A stretch of 64,000 bases of DNA from Marsupella aquatica (GCA_973895155.1 OZ316896.1:23436001-23500000), one strand, 5' to 3'; shown: positions 43,620-55,801, numbered from the stretch's first letter. Notes: a model not told the origin generated them from the letters alone. Numbers and translations are program-made.

Positions 43620-44155
43620 TCACCGACATTTTTTTGGACAATCTCAGAGACCTCTCCAAGATTGACCCCTTTTTTTAATCAATCTCGGAGGCCTCTTCGA
43701 GATTGACGTCCTATTTTGTGTCAATCTCAGAGGCCTCTCCAAGATTGGTCAACAAAGTCTCCAAGAATTGTTGGAATCTCAAAGAGCCTCTTCGACATGG
43801 GATCAACACTGGGTTGGAATCTCAGAGAGCCTCTCCAAGATTGGTTCAAGACTCCATTCAAATCTCCGAGAGCCTCTCCAAGATGGGATCAACACTGGGT
43901 TGGAATCTCGGAGAGCCTGGTTCAAGACTCCATTTGAATCTCGGAGAGCCTCTCCAAGATGGGATCAACACTAGGTTGGAATCTCGGAGAGCCTCTCCAA
44001 GATGGGATCAACACTAGGTTGGAATCTCGGAGAGCCTCTCCAAGATGGGATCAACACTGGGTTGGAATCTCAGAGCCTCTTCAAGATGGGATCAACACTG
44101 GGTTAGAATCTCGGAGAGCCTCTCCGAGATGGGATCAACATCATTTGGAATCTTG
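43620..44155 (+). repeat. 43-bp minisatellite with a palindromic core
   Basis: At least seven units carry GGAATCTCGGAGAGCCTCT followed by CCAAGATGGGATCAACACTGGGTT, spaced 43 bp between 43956 and 44125; a looser version extends left to about 43630. The core is an 11-bp arm ATCTCGGAGAG, one central base, then the arm's complement (often with one mismatch). The same core recurs in three other arrays here. Confidence 0.9.
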
Positions 44156-45530
44156 AACATTTTATTATTATGAAAGGATACAAAATTAGATCATTCTACC
44201 CACTAACACTAAACATGCATCTTCGAGATGCATTCACCCTGAGCGTGCTATATCTGACACCAGTTTTCTAACCTTGCTAAGTGTCAAGATTGGTTGGTGG
44301 ATCTCTTGGTCGCTCTCTAGATCTCGTCCACAAATGTTTTTATAGCACCAATACAAGTGTTTGCAAGGGAAGAAGTATCTTCTAGTATCCCTCATGATGA
44401 AATTTTGACAAAAGTAAGCTGGGAACACACATATCTATACACAGTGGGCTGAATTGCGGTCACAATGAGTGTTGGAAAGTACCACTCGTAAGCCAGTTGC
44501 ATTCCCTTCTTCAATTTGAGTCATGGAAGTGAATCTCATTGTAACAAGGTGATAAAGAGATAAATGACTATTTACTCCTTAACAACTCGATTTTGTTCCC
44601 GTTAGGAGTGGATAAGATCGAAAAGACTGAATTAACACAATTTGAGAAGTTTACACCAACATTCTTAGGTTGGAGAGATTTCTAATGATCTCTTTAACAT
44701 AAGTGTTTAACCACAAACTCAAGTGGGTAATCCTTAGGATTCACAGTGCAATAATAAAGACTAGAATTAACAAAGATTGAAACTAGAGGGAGAGTAGATA
44801 GGAGTTTTCAAAGTGCAAGGGAATTGAATTTCTTACCATCGCCACTCCTTCAATAAGGATTATGGCCTAATTTAAGATTCAGAAATCAACATTTTCTATG
44901 TTTTTTTGATTTCTCGTAGCAACTCTTCTCCATCTATTGAATTTAGAAGACATGAATGTAAATCAACCCGGGACACTTTTCTGGTCTTGTTAAGGACGGT
45001 ACTCGGATACTCGAATTGGCTTACTTCTCCTACAATCCTTAAGATTGTTTGTTTAAGTTTTGTGCAAATGTCAATTTCCTCTTTGGTGAATCTTCCAAAT
45101 GTATTGATCACAAATCTCATTGATCTTTCAATATCATTAAGGCACACTCTAGCATTCATTGAACACTTCACAACAACTCAAGGGTTGCTAAAACTTCTTC
45201 CTTTTACTTAACCATGGTAAAAAGAAGGGAAGAAAAGGCATAGATTTCTCCAAAATCAAAATGGGGAAATCAAATGTATCTCTCTCCTCTCGTTGACTTT
45301 GGATTCTCCTCCTTTTGTACTAAAGGTGGAGATTATGAAAAGATATGCCTTTTCAAAACCCAAGTCTAAAGAAGTATGTAAATAAAAGTAAACTACCCTA
45401 GTAAAAAAAAATAGAGTATAGACTCCAATGGATATATCAACAAAATGCTGGAGTCTACTTACTCATATACTAGTCTACATAGCCATTTCTAGGTCTAAAC
45501 TAATGTGGCTCCAACTCTCTAAATATAACT
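44156..45530. other. AT-rich spacer with two small open frames
   Basis: Minus-strand frames at 44896-45171 (about 91 codons, VCLNDIERSMRFVINTFGRF) and 44234-44428 (RYFFPCKHLYWCYKNICGRD, with a CxH..C..C cluster) look protein-like in composition. They have no recognisable family, no ATG-anchored gene structure and no link that I can show. They could be exons of one decayed gene. Confidence 0.3.
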
Positions 45531-47351
45531 CTATTCTGGTCCTAGCTTTTGGGAAGGAACCTCCTCAGGGTTAGCCATAGCAAGGGGTTTTGGTCGAAGG
45601 TAAACTCCCTGCTGGCCAGTGGTAAAAGGGATGGACGGGTCAATATCCATGTTCTCCTGATGGGCACTTGGGTCATGAGAATAAGTGTAAGAATGAGAAT
45701 GGAAGTGGGTACTGGGAGTGGGGAAACCAGGAGGGTTGAGGGGTGATGAGGGGCCAGTGGAATAGACTCCTTCATGAGGACTAGGAGAGAAAGATCTGGT
45801 AGTAAAGGGAAGAATCTCAGTATCAGCTAATAGCTCCTCTGTAGTCAAGTCACTCATCTCCCTTAAGGCTTCACAGGTCTTTGAGAGGCCTGCAAGTGCA
45901 TCATCCACCTTGGCACTCACATCTACCACTAAATGGTTAATCTTGGAGAAAAGGATGAGGGTGGTGTTCTTGGCCAAATACTCATCATAAATCTGGGCCT
46001 TAAGAAGATCCAGAGAAGCTATCTTAGTCAAAGGTTCAATCAGATCCAAAGATTGAGTGATACTGAGTTGGAGAGTATGCTCAAGCTCATTCTTCTTCTT
46101 ACTCCTTTCCAACTGCTGTTTGAGTTCAGATACCTTCTTTTTGAGGAACTCATTCTCCTTCTCCAACTTCCTCTTATCTGTGGCATCACTCATGGTGGAG
46201 ATCTTTTCAAGAATCTGCCCTGGTTTCACTCCTAACTTCTGAGAAATGTCAGTGATGACCTTCTCCATCACAGTGGTCTTCTTCTTCACCTTCTGGAATG
46301 TGTCTGAGATGATCTGGAAATCAGCTAGGGTGTCTTGGGAGGCATGGTCGGGTGCATCCGGAAATTCAGCTGGGTCGACAAAGGCCGGGTCGGCAAAGTC
46401 CGGGTCGAGGTTCCGGGTCTTTCAAGGATTTTTTTCTGCTGGCTCCTCATCCTCACTGTCATCAGAGGTGGCCTGGGTGATATCTGGATCTTCCTCTCCA
46501 TACTTTATGAAGTTGAACTTGGCCAATAGTAACTTCTTCTCTTCTCTGAACAAGACTCCTTCAAAGCTATATAAATGTACCAGGTAGCAGGAGAGGGGAG
46601 TAGGACCCTTATTGGACAGGTTCTGCACCAACTTCCTTATCAGATCAAAGATAAGCTTAGCCCAGTTGACTTTTCTTTCTCCCTTGTAAGCAGCAACAAT
46701 GGTAGAGCCCACTCCAACAGTAACTCTTCTTGGCTTCTCAGGATACAGCAGGGGTAGCAGGAAGCTGAAGACTCGTTTCAGATCAGGATCCAAACACTTA
46801 GAAACATTGAACCCGTCCTTATTGTTGATGCTTCCTTTGAAGTAAGGAAGAATTAGATTGACAGCTCTCCCCACTGGACCTTCTCCATCATCCTCCAATA
46901 CAAACACTCCTGCAACCATCATCTGAGTCCATCGCTCAGGTCGGCCTTTGGATGTATCCTTAAACTCAACCGGACACTCCTTGGATCGGATCTCTCGGAT
47001 CATGTCTTCACTCTGATAACTCCAGGGGAGCTCCATCAGAGACTCACAGCCCATCTTGAGCAAAGACTCCCTCAATTTGACCTTCTCAGCTTCACTGTCC
47101 GGAATAGCTGGCCTTAGAATTTTCATGGCAATGGGGACCTCTTTTCTCTTCGATCGTCTCACAGGGGCTTTAACCGGAGTGGGTGCAGGTGATGTTGAGG
47201 TTGAATGCCCCTTAGAAACGCGAGAAGTGGACATTCCGGCTGGATCCGTCCCTTGCTCCATAGGATTTCTGGAAGCAACAAATCGATTTCCAATAAATGG
47301 CCTGCCTTCTCTTCGGCGAGCTCTACAATGCTGCGACTTCAAAATGTTCAA
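45531..47351 (-). pseudogene. Long ORF with a mobile-element-like N-terminus and coiled coil, one in-frame stop
   Basis: Two open frames, 47351-46422 and about 46421-45531, lie in the same phase and are separated by a single TGA (46424-46422), so this was one ORF of about 606 codons. A plausible ATG is near 47265 (MEQGTDPAG). Order: Ser/Pro-rich basic start (VRRSKRKEVP); a globular part with RPERWTQMMVAGVFVLEDDGEGPV and GERKVNWAKLIFDLIRKLV; an acidic stretch; DPDFADPAFVDPAEF repeats; a coiled coil (KLEKENEFLKKKVSELKQQL); and a Pro/His/Ser-rich tail. The layout (globular, acidic, coiled coil) resembles ORF3 of the giant-LTR family without clear sequence identity. It is probably the accessory ORF of another retroelement, or a gene derived from one. 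No pol is nearby. Confidence 0.6.
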
Positions 47352-48120
47352 TCACTTCGGTGTTGACCAATGGTAGTGATGTCCGGGTTGACCTGGCCAT
47401 GGCGTTTCTGATCAACTGACAAGCGCTTCTGGAGAAGTTGATCAAGATTCCGTCAATCACAATTCAGGTGCATCGAACGTGGGGCCAATATAGACGCAAT
47501 CGGGCCTACAATGGGGATGTCCGGATCGACCTGGCCTCCCTTCTCACAACCGATGTATGCACGATCAGGATCTCAAACTTCCTGCCTTCACTCCCAGCGG
47601 TGTAGTAGGCATTCCCCTCACAACGAATCAGTCAGTACCCTCATATCCAGGCTCTCATCAAGAAATGCAAGATTGGTCCTATAATCCGGACCCAAGATCC
47701 TCTACCAAAAGGGTAGAGCCTCCTCTCTCTACTGCTTAAACAGCCTAATGCGCTCGGGAGCTCAAAACCTACTAAGTTTGGCTTTGAGAGGTGTGAGAGG
47801 CCGGATCGACTCTCCTCCCTTATATCCGGATTCTACTGTGGTTGCGCCTGTGTTTGACTTATGGTTTTAAAAACTTTGGCAATGCACAGCTATTATTCAG
47901 TAGAGTCGCGTTGTAAGATTCCTTATCTCATTATGGTTTATAGTAAAAAGTTCCGGGTCGATCCTCCTTCTCTAATATCAATCCGGGTAGACCTTAGATG
48001 GGCTTGAAAGTCTCATAACACTTCATAGTAGTCTTCAGGTCCCTCTTTAGCCTCATTTGAGATCTTAAACTTAAAAATTCTAAAATTTATGGCTAGTTAA
48101 CCCTTCTTTCATAAACATCC
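47352..48120. other. Spacer, no gene seen
   Basis: Contains several copies of a CCGGRTCGACCT-like motif (near 47387, 47522, 47803, 47953 and 47985), echoing CCGGGTCGA motifs at 46375-46420. It is possibly the upstream or LTR region of the element behind 45531-47351. Confidence 0.4.
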
Positions 48121-51100
48121 TTATCTCACACTCATCAACTCGGATTTTGCACTCTCATCAATACGTTTCTTTGCATCTGGCGTCACAATTGATCTTCTTT
48201 GCCGTAAGCGGCCATTGCGACGGCTCAGCCTAACATCGGGCTTCAATGGATCCATCCGCTCTGGGTAACTATTCAAGTTCACAATTACATCACCGGGACT
48301 CACCATTGAATCACTAGGAATGATGGCCTGTACCACATTCAATCCATTGTCATGGAGAAAATCAATTTCCTCTTGTGTTAGATAGGTTCCTCGAGCAATT
48401 GGGACCTTCTTCGGTAGTGGGGGCAGCCACCCAGTAACATATGCCATGAAGGATTTCTGGCAACACTCGTTGTTTGGGCAAAACCAAAACTTTTGTGGAA
48501 TGTTTGGATCCTTGTAACTGCTCCCAGCCAATAAGCACAATCCTACCACACCCAACGTTGCATGATGAAATCCCACCTCCTTGATGTATAGACCGCATGT
48601 TGGACGTTCTATGCCTTTGAAGGCACCTCTACAAGCGGGACCACTTCCATGGTGACTGATGCGAGACAAAAATAACATTTCTGGCATCACATTGCTCTCC
48701 TAAACTTATCTCTATTCGCCTCTATTATGCAAAGGTTCAGCAAACCGCATTGGTGGACAAACAGGGGGTGACCTTGGTATTGACCTTGTTGGGGTTGGAG
48801 GAGGTGGAACACGTGTTGCCCTTGTTGGGGGTGGAGGAGGAACACGGGTTGACTTCCTTGGGGTTGGTGGTGGAGGGACACATGTTGACCTTGTCGCACG
48901 CTGTGGTGAGCTCTCCAAAATCACCACATCTGATCCACTAGAGCCTGTAGGAGAGTCTGACAAGGTTGACAAACTGTCCACCACGTCGGGAATGGTACTT
49001 TTCAAGTTTGTATCTTGGCTTGAAATCCCCTTGAACTTCCGCTTCTTAGGTCGAGTTACTAGAATGACATCATCGCAATGCATGGGAGTCTTCTACTATA
49101 ATAGCATCAGCTAGAACCTTGCCTCGCACCGACATTTGTTGAGTTTCATAGTCACCAGGAATTGGGTCCCCCGAAGCATATTCAACCATCTCCGGTTGAG
49201 TCATCACTGTATTCAACTTTGGGAAGAAACTTTTAACATTCCCAACCATCTTGGCATCCAAAAGACAAAGTTAAAAAAGGCTTGGGTCACGGCCCTTCCT
49301 CCCTTGGGTCGTGTAGTTGACAAGGGCACCAATTTGATTTGATGCACGGGTTGCATCCGTTATACAAGATTGCACTATTTCAATCTTGGTCGTGGAAGAC
49401 CATCAGCGCATTGCGGCATGCACAGATTCTGCCCCGCTATGGTTCAACATCAATGCAGACTTAGTTCTGTCCATGTCCTACACAAAAATCAAAGAAAAGA
49501 GTATTATAAAAAATATGTACATGGCTCATCTTGTACAACATCTACAACATGTCCAACGTGGTCCATCCTGGAGAGGCTCTCCGAGATGACCCATGTGCTT
49601 ACAAAAGTCGGAGAGGCTCTCTAACATGTCTAGTTTCTTGCTGGATATCTTTGAGATGACCTACGTGTTTCATCTTGGAGAGGTTCTCCGAGATGAACCA
49701 TGTGTTTACAAAACAAGAGTTGTCTCTCAAACATGTTTACCTTCTCGCCCATTTGTTTCATCTTGGAGAGGCTCTCCGAGATGACCCACATCTTCCCTCT
49801 CGGAGAGGCTCTTTGAGATGACCCACATGTTCCATCTCAGAGAGGCTCTCTAACATGTCCAAGATGAATCTTCTCGAAGAGCCTCTCCAAGATGGAATAT
49901 TACTAAGAATTAATAAACTTACGAGCCGAATGAAGTTTCCCCATTGGGAGAACCGCACAATCCACCACGAAAGCCATGTCTCGAGTGACTTGGTTTTTCC
50001 TTTGATTGCATTTCCATTTTTCCACCAATCCTTCATCTTCTCAAAAGTAAAAAATACAAGAACCACATTGGCAGCGTCCCTCAATGAATCCATAAGCTCC
50101 TTATGCTCAACTTGTTTGCCCTGGAAGAATGCATTTCTTTGTCATCTTCTCCACTGATTGTGCCTAGTGAAATGCATCAGATTGCTCCTTTTGAGAATTA
50201 ACTCGACCGTCCCAAAATGTGTTTCGAACTGCATTCCACCCAACTGCAGCATTATCGGCAATAAACCCGCAAAAGGTAACATTATCAAGCCCATTTGCCT
50301 TACACACTTGCTTCATGACCTTCCATGCAGTTTGCAGTGCAGCAGTATCTTCCAAAACTAGCTCGCATACAAAAATTATGCACAGACCTCTGTATAGGTG
50401 CTCATATACATGAGCTGACATTGTGCACCATTGCTTCTTAGTCATTCGATGCATAACATCAAACATCACCCATGAGTCTTGTAGATCTCCACCAGGCTGC
50501 ATCCTTTGAATGAGATTGACTCCAGACCCTGGACCCTTTATAGTCATCTTGAAAATGTGTGGGCGCTCATCTGTATCTAGCTTCTGGTTTGGAAATAGAG
50601 TGCTATGGACAAATGAAAACGCTGTTTCTTTTTGAAGATCAAGGATGATTTGGAGGTCGAATGAGGCATGGGTATACTTGCGTATACTCTGTATCACAGA
50701 TCTTACAAGTAATCAATCTGATAGGATCGCCAATGTTTCATTCAGATCCCGCGCTTCCTCAAATGTGACAATCCCAGCAACCTTGTCATCAAATATATCC
50801 CTTAGAGCTTTAATTGTGTCACTCTTGATCATAGACGATATTGCATTTGGATTCTTCTTCAATTTCTCCTCCATCAACTTATGTAAGAAAGCTTTCCGAT
50901 CTTTCTTGAGAACAAATTTGGCCGGATGTGAGTGACTCCCAACATGCATAGCAACACGTGTCACGTGCTTGTAAATGTAATGGTCATGAGAGGTTGGAGT
51001 GATGTAGAACATTTTGGCTGGACACTTGGCTATACACTTAGGAGGCTGATCACAAAAGGCGCAAATCATACTCTCTGCTGGAACTAGTTGCCCAACAAGA

Positions 51101-51903
51101 AATAAAACCTCATTTCTCCCACCCCTATCTCGCTACCATTATGTGGAATTGCGCTCATTGTTACTTGTAAATGCTGGACAATCTGAATGTTGACATTTCA
51201 AAGAGCCCAGGCATCTCACATTCCCAATCTTATACTTGAAGCCTCCCTTGTTCAGCTTAGGTCCAATTTGGGCTCCTGTCTCGATGAGCTTGCTCCACAA
51301 ATGGCAATCATTTTTCCGCTCCATACCCAAGAAGAAGGCACCCTTTGTGTGGATACCTGTGAATGGGGGGAGCTCAAAAATGCAATCTCCATCATACCAT
51401 TCAGGTAGATTCATGACTTGTTGGGGATAATGCACTTTGAGAATGGTATGGGCAGCCTTTACACATCGCGATGCGCCTTTCCCTTTCAACATTGCAACAA
51501 CAACACTTTCAAGAAATTTGGCTTGCTCTACCTCTGCCGGCCACTCTGAAATCTTCTCTCCGTTTTGAGATTGCAAACAAACTTCAGTAAGAGGAACAGA
51601 GCACAGCTTCTGCTGAAGGACGTACAAAACTTCACTTTTCAGATGCCATATCCTTTCCTCTCCACTCTCCTTTGAGTTTGCCTCAATCAATGGTAAGATG
51701 TCGTTGGCCTCAAAGAGTGCCCACTCCCCAATCTCAACATCAAACCGACGAGCTAATTCGTTGTCTGGTGTATGCCAAACAACACCATCAGTCGCAAGCA
51801 CAACAACGTCTCCATTGTCTGGAAACGTGATCCTCACACGGCCAGCCATGATAACCACTTGAAGAAAGACTAATGTTGAGCACCACGAGAGTTCAAGTGG
51901 CAT
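48121..51903 (-). pseudogene. Decayed MULE-type transposase gene with one intron
   Basis: Exon 1 starts at ATG 51903 (or 51849, MAGRVRITF) and ends at about 49923. The intron 49922-49478 has a perfect GTAAGT donor and a TGTAG acceptor. Exon 2 runs to 48121. Visible parts: an N-terminal globular region; a zinc-finger-like block (LGSLKCQHSDC ... CAFC ... HVGSHSHP) like the WRKY/GCM-type fingers of Mutator-like transposases; WVMFDVMHRM and GFIADNAAVGWNAV as likely first and second catalytic Asp; then FH(stop)AQSVEKM. Exon 2 adds a Pro/Thr/Arg linker and a Cys-containing C-terminal part (FWFCPNNECCQKSF). In-frame stops lie near 51136, 51130, 50710 and 50162, with a frameshift near 50125 and more stops near 49405, 49270 and 48710-48700. 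The MULE assignment is by motif layout and not certain; no terminal inverted repeats were found. Confidence 0.6.
49555..49885 (+). repeat. Palindromic-core minisatellite inside the transposase intron
   Basis: About seven copies of GGAGAGGCTCTCCGAGATGA and variants, irregularly spaced, alternating with CATGTTTACA or CATCTTGGAGA pieces. They lie inside the predicted intron 49478-49922. The core is the same palindrome as at 43.6-44.15 kb. Confidence 0.85.
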
Positions 51904-51999
51904 CTACTGAGAGATTCCTCATTCATGTAAGGGATTTTATTGCCTTTCCGCGAACGTCAATTCAGTTTTGTTTCTCAAGACCGTAACTTAATCAGCAAA

Positions 52000-52410
52000 C
52001 AGTATGTGAAAACTATTATTGATTCTTATGACTTTGTTTTGTCAGAGTACCTTATCGCCCAGACAAAGCGTAAAAATTGTTATTGACTCTTCTTTCTTTG
52101 TTGAATATGTCAAGATTGCTTTGTCAGAGTACCTTACCGCCCAGACAAAGTGTAAAAACTATTATTGACTCTTCTTTCTTTGTTGAATATTTCTGACTTT
52201 GTTTTGTCAGAGTACCTTACCGCCCAGTCCGAGCGTAAAATCTGTTATTGACTCTTCTTTCTTTGTTGAATATGTGAACATTGTTTTGTTAGAGTACCTT
52301 ATTGTCCACACCGAGCGTAAAAATTGTTACAAATATTCTTCCCCCGTTTAATATGTAACAATCCTTCTTGACAACGTACCCTTGTGAGCGTGAAAACTGT
52401 TATTGACTAT
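52000..52410 (+). repeat. 82-bp tandem repeat, four to five copies
   Basis: GTCAGAGTACCTTA recurs at 52041, 52123, 52206 and (as GTTAGAG) 52288, a period of 82 bp. The units share GCCCAGACAAAGCGTAAAAA and TATTGACTCTTCTTTCTTTG. Copies become more diverged to the right. Confidence 0.88.
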
Positions 52411-52489
52411 TGACTTTGCGTCTAGGTAAAGCAAGTTTAGGGTGTCCATTAGGCCAACTGACAAGCCATCTTGCGCCAAAGTTCAGCGA

Positions 52490-52760
52490 GGACCATGTTA
52501 GAGAGGCTCTCCAAGATGCCATCTTGCACAGGTATGAAGCCCGGACCCATGTCAGAGAGGCTCTCTGGGATGCCATCTTGCGTAGGTATGAAGCCTCGAC
52601 CCATGTTAGAGAGGCTCTCCGAGATGCCATCTTGCGTTGGAGTTCAGCAAACACCATGTTAGAGGGGCTCTCTGAGATGCCATCTTGCATAGGTATGAAG
52701 CCTCGACCCATGTTAGAGAGGCTCTCCGAGATGCCATCTTGCGCCGGAGTTCATGTCACC
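52490..52760 (+). repeat. 54-bp minisatellite with the shared palindromic core
   Basis: Five units with GTTAGAGAGGCTCTCCGAGA start at 52497, 52551, 52605, 52658 and about 52711. Units alternate between GGTATGAAGCC(T/C)(C/G)GACCCAT and GGAGTTCAGCAAACACCAT fillers. The core is the same as in the 43-bp array although the rest of the unit differs. Confidence 0.9.
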
Positions 52761-53565
52761 TGCTTATCAAAATGATTTACACGACAAATATGTATTTCCT
52801 CCTACTAAAATTGTTTGTTATCGTATGACGGGAACGTGGAGGGACGCTATTAGGATTCTATTGCATGTAGGATGAGTATGTTTATTTCCACTCCCGGAAA
52901 TGTAATTTTTGATCAAGTCTACTGACTAGCCTCTCTGCTTTTGATCAAGTCCCATGGACTACACCACACACACACTCCTATTGGTCGTTGGTGGAGTGCT
53001 GTCACCACCCCTCCTACTCACATGGTTGACCAAACCGTGCAAGGATTCCTTAGATACTTCTTGGGGAAATAACACAATCGTGAACCAGAAAAGGTAACGC
53101 CACACCAAAACTTGAGGAATCAAACCAAATCCATATCTTTTGGAAAAATGTCGTAACACATTGCAAGGACAACCCGGCCTCCTGCCGTCTCCCCAACTCC
53201 TGCCTCACTGGGGCAAGTGCTACACCTCTACCTCACTACTCTGGCTTGATTCCCTCTTCTGGCTATGAACTAACTTTCCTAAAACCAACACTAGACTGAG
53301 TTCCCCCCTCACTACTCCGGGGCTCTTCTCTTAAATATTGAAAACAAACACACCAAAGCACCCCTCTAGGAGTCACAAAGATGGCGGCTACCCTAGCGGC
53401 GCCGCTAAAACCCTTCACAAAGAAATCTCTAACCTAAAACATGCGGCACACACATGCTCCTGAAAACCCTAAACTAACTACGGGACCGTCGGTGCCAACC
53501 GTAATCATCCGTAGTCTCGGGGAAGTGAGGGGGCCACTCATGGTCGAAACCTCAAATATGTCCAA
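52761..53565. other. Spacer, no gene seen
   Basis: No coding region or ordered repeat recognised. Short C-rich stretches (CTCACTACTC) recur near 53220 and 53310. Confidence 0.45.
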
Positions 53566-54500
53566 CTACTCCCCTGAGGGGAGCCCTGGATAGCTCTGCT
53601 CCTCCTGATCACGAATCCGTAAACGGCTCCGCAAACGGACTCCGGATGACCCAGTTATGGTCGTTTCAGTATCCCGTACCAACCAACTTCGCGGGGCCCT
53701 ATCTTCCTCATTCTTGCTCCGTTTGAGGAGCGCCGCCTCTTGTTGGAATCAGCTCCGCGAGCTCTTTCCAACAAGCCCGTGAGTGCCCACTTCCCAAAAA
53801 ATTTCAAAGTCAAGAGGTCGTACGACCAAGTCCGTACGGCCACCCTAGTCCTCCTCCTCCTCACTCACGGTGCCATGGCTTGAGCCCCGTGAGTTGGTCT
53901 CCTCATCAGTCCTCCTCACTCACGGTGCCCTGGCTTGAGCCCTGTGAGTTGGTCTCCTCATCGCTCTCCATTGGAGTGGATACCACTCCGCTAAACAAGG
54001 ACTCACTTGAGTCCACCACCTCCTATCCTATCTATCTACCCTGCCTACTAGCCTCAATCCTCCTGATCGCCACCACCGGTCCATTGTAAAAGGAAGGGGC
54101 CCCTATAATTGTCGAAACTAAAATTTTCTCAGAATTCACTTCTGAAAACATATCTGAGGAGCCCTCCTCTTCCTGATCACGGCTCCGTAAACGGTGCGCA
54201 AAACGGAGGTCAAACGGCCAAGATATGATCGTTTAACTTTTCACGGGGCACTGTCTCCCTCCGTTTCGTCCGTACAACACCAGGGGGCCCCGGCTTTGCA
54301 AAACACGGTTTACGGTTTCCACATATGTGCTGCTATCTACGTACGGCCTCACAACCCCCGTATTCTCAAAAAACGAGATTTGTTGTATCTCCCCCGTCTT
54401 AGCTCCGTTTTGGCCGTGTGACACATCGTTGGATTCAGCTCGGCGAGCTCTTTCCAACAAGCCCATAGACTCCTGATTTTGAGATGGTCGAAAATCTGAT
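53566..54500 (+). repeat. Two diverged copies of a roughly 300-bp dispersed repeat
   Basis: Segments at about 53570-53850 and 54165-54500 share the same block order: CTGATCACG..TCCGTAAACGG, a block near ATGGTCGTTT, CCGTTT, GGA(A/T)TCAGCTC, and GCGAGCTCTTTCCAACAAGCCC. They look like paired LTRs or fragments of one repeat family, with about 300 bp between. A small local duplication (CTCACGGTGCC(A/C)TGGCTTGAGCCC) lies at 53862-53952. I found no coding domain between them. Confidence 0.6.
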
Positions 54501-54552
54501 GTTCGTACAATCAGGGTCCGTACACACGTTGAAAGCAAGCACAAGAGGGAAA

Positions 54553-54574
54553 GGGTTTAGGGTTTAGGGTTTAG
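54553..54574 (+). repeat. Short interstitial telomere-type repeat (TTTAGGG)3
   Basis: Three consecutive TTTAGGG units, the plant telomere repeat. This is too short to be a chromosome end; it may be a telo-box-like motif or a chance or repair-derived insertion. Confidence 0.8.
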
Positions 54575-54639
54575 GTATGGGTGGAAACCCCACAAGTGAG
54601 AATAGAGAAAAATGGAAGGAAGAAAGTGTGAGGGCGCCT

Positions 54640-54740
54640 TGTACGAATATGTTCTTCTACGGAGTGCCCCTTCTACGGAGTGGTTCTTCTACGGAGTGGT
54701 TCTTCTACGGAGTGCCCCTCCACGGAGTGGGGAGGGAAAG
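54640..54740 (+). repeat. Short tandem repeat, TTCTACGGAGTG
   Basis: Five units of 15-18 bp with the core TCTACGGAGTG(G/C) lie between 54650 and 54731. Open frames here are repeat-driven. Confidence 0.8.
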
Positions 54741-55339
54741 AGAGCAAAAACCATGTGAATATCACACAAAGGGTGAAGGGGAACACAAGTATGGGAGCCC
54801 CTTCCTTCTAAGGGCCCTCCCACCATCACTACTCCAAGATTGCCTAGTTTGTCGTTTTACGGGCGTTGAGGTCCCTCAAGATGTCACTGTTTGATATAGA
54901 CCTAAAATCAACTAGAGAACCTCAGTTTCGCATGGGGCTCATTGAGGGCTTCAAAATGAATCCAAACATGACCATGTTTGGAATAGTCTAGCACAGCAAC
55001 GTCTATTTTAAGTTTCAATGTTTTTTATATTTTGGTCATTCTTCCCGTTTTGTGCCTAACGTGGAGCCTCCGACCAGCCCCCACCCCTCCAAGATGCCCA
55101 CACCTTGGCTCCAAGTCCTTGGGCTGTCTTGTGGCCTCCTTGTACCCCCTCAATGGTTCCCTTGTCATCCATCACCGCCCGACACCCCTCTCAACTCCGG
55201 CCTCTGGTTGTCGCATCCATTTATTAGAACTAACAAAAATAAAAAATTTGAAAATCCAAACACTTTTACTACACCTACTTGTCTTTCTACTTATATACGC
55301 AATTATAAGTCATCACTAAGTTACTATCGGGTTTGGGGC
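54741..55339. other. Spacer, no gene seen
   Basis: No recognisable coding sequence or repeat apart from the flanking arrays. Confidence 0.45.
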
Positions 55340-55801
55340 CCTGTCACAGTTCAGCAAACACCATGTTAGAGGGGCTCTCTGAGATCCCACCTTGCGCAGG
55401 TATGAAGCCTCGACCCATCTTAGAGAGGCTCTCCGAGATGCCATATTGCACCGGAGTTCAATAAACACCATGTTAGAGGGGCTCTTTGAGATGCCATCTT
55501 GCGCAGATATGAAGCCTCGACCCATGTTAGAGAGGCTCTCCGAGATGCCATCTTGCGCCGGAGTTCAGCAAACACCATGTTAGAGAGGCTCTCCGAGATG
55601 CCATCTTGCACCGGAGTTAAGCAAGGACCATGTTAGAGAGGCTCTCTGAGATACCATCTTCAGGTGTGTAGCAAGGATCAGGCTCAATATTTGTCAGAGA
55701 GCCAATTCAAAGTTATCACCAACACCTCCTGTCCTGATGTGTCATCTCGGAGAGGCTCTCCTAGGTCTGACCTTGTGTAATATGCCATTTTAGAGCCTCT
55801 C
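55340..55801 (+). repeat. Minisatellite with the shared palindromic core, ending at an LTR
   Basis: Units of about 52-54 bp (CACCATGTTAGAGGGGCTCTCTGAGAT, then GGTATGAAGCCTCGACCCAT) continue the array type of 52490-52760. The last degenerate unit ends in GAGCCTCTC exactly where the LTR TGTGATGCC begins; array units read CTCTCTGAGATGCC, so the junction has microhomology. Confidence 0.88.

Noticed and set aside
53566-54500. Paired LTRs of a short non-autonomous element
   Set aside because: The two copies are too diverged and too close, and no primer-binding site, polypurine tract or target duplication could be placed; kept only as a dispersed repeat.
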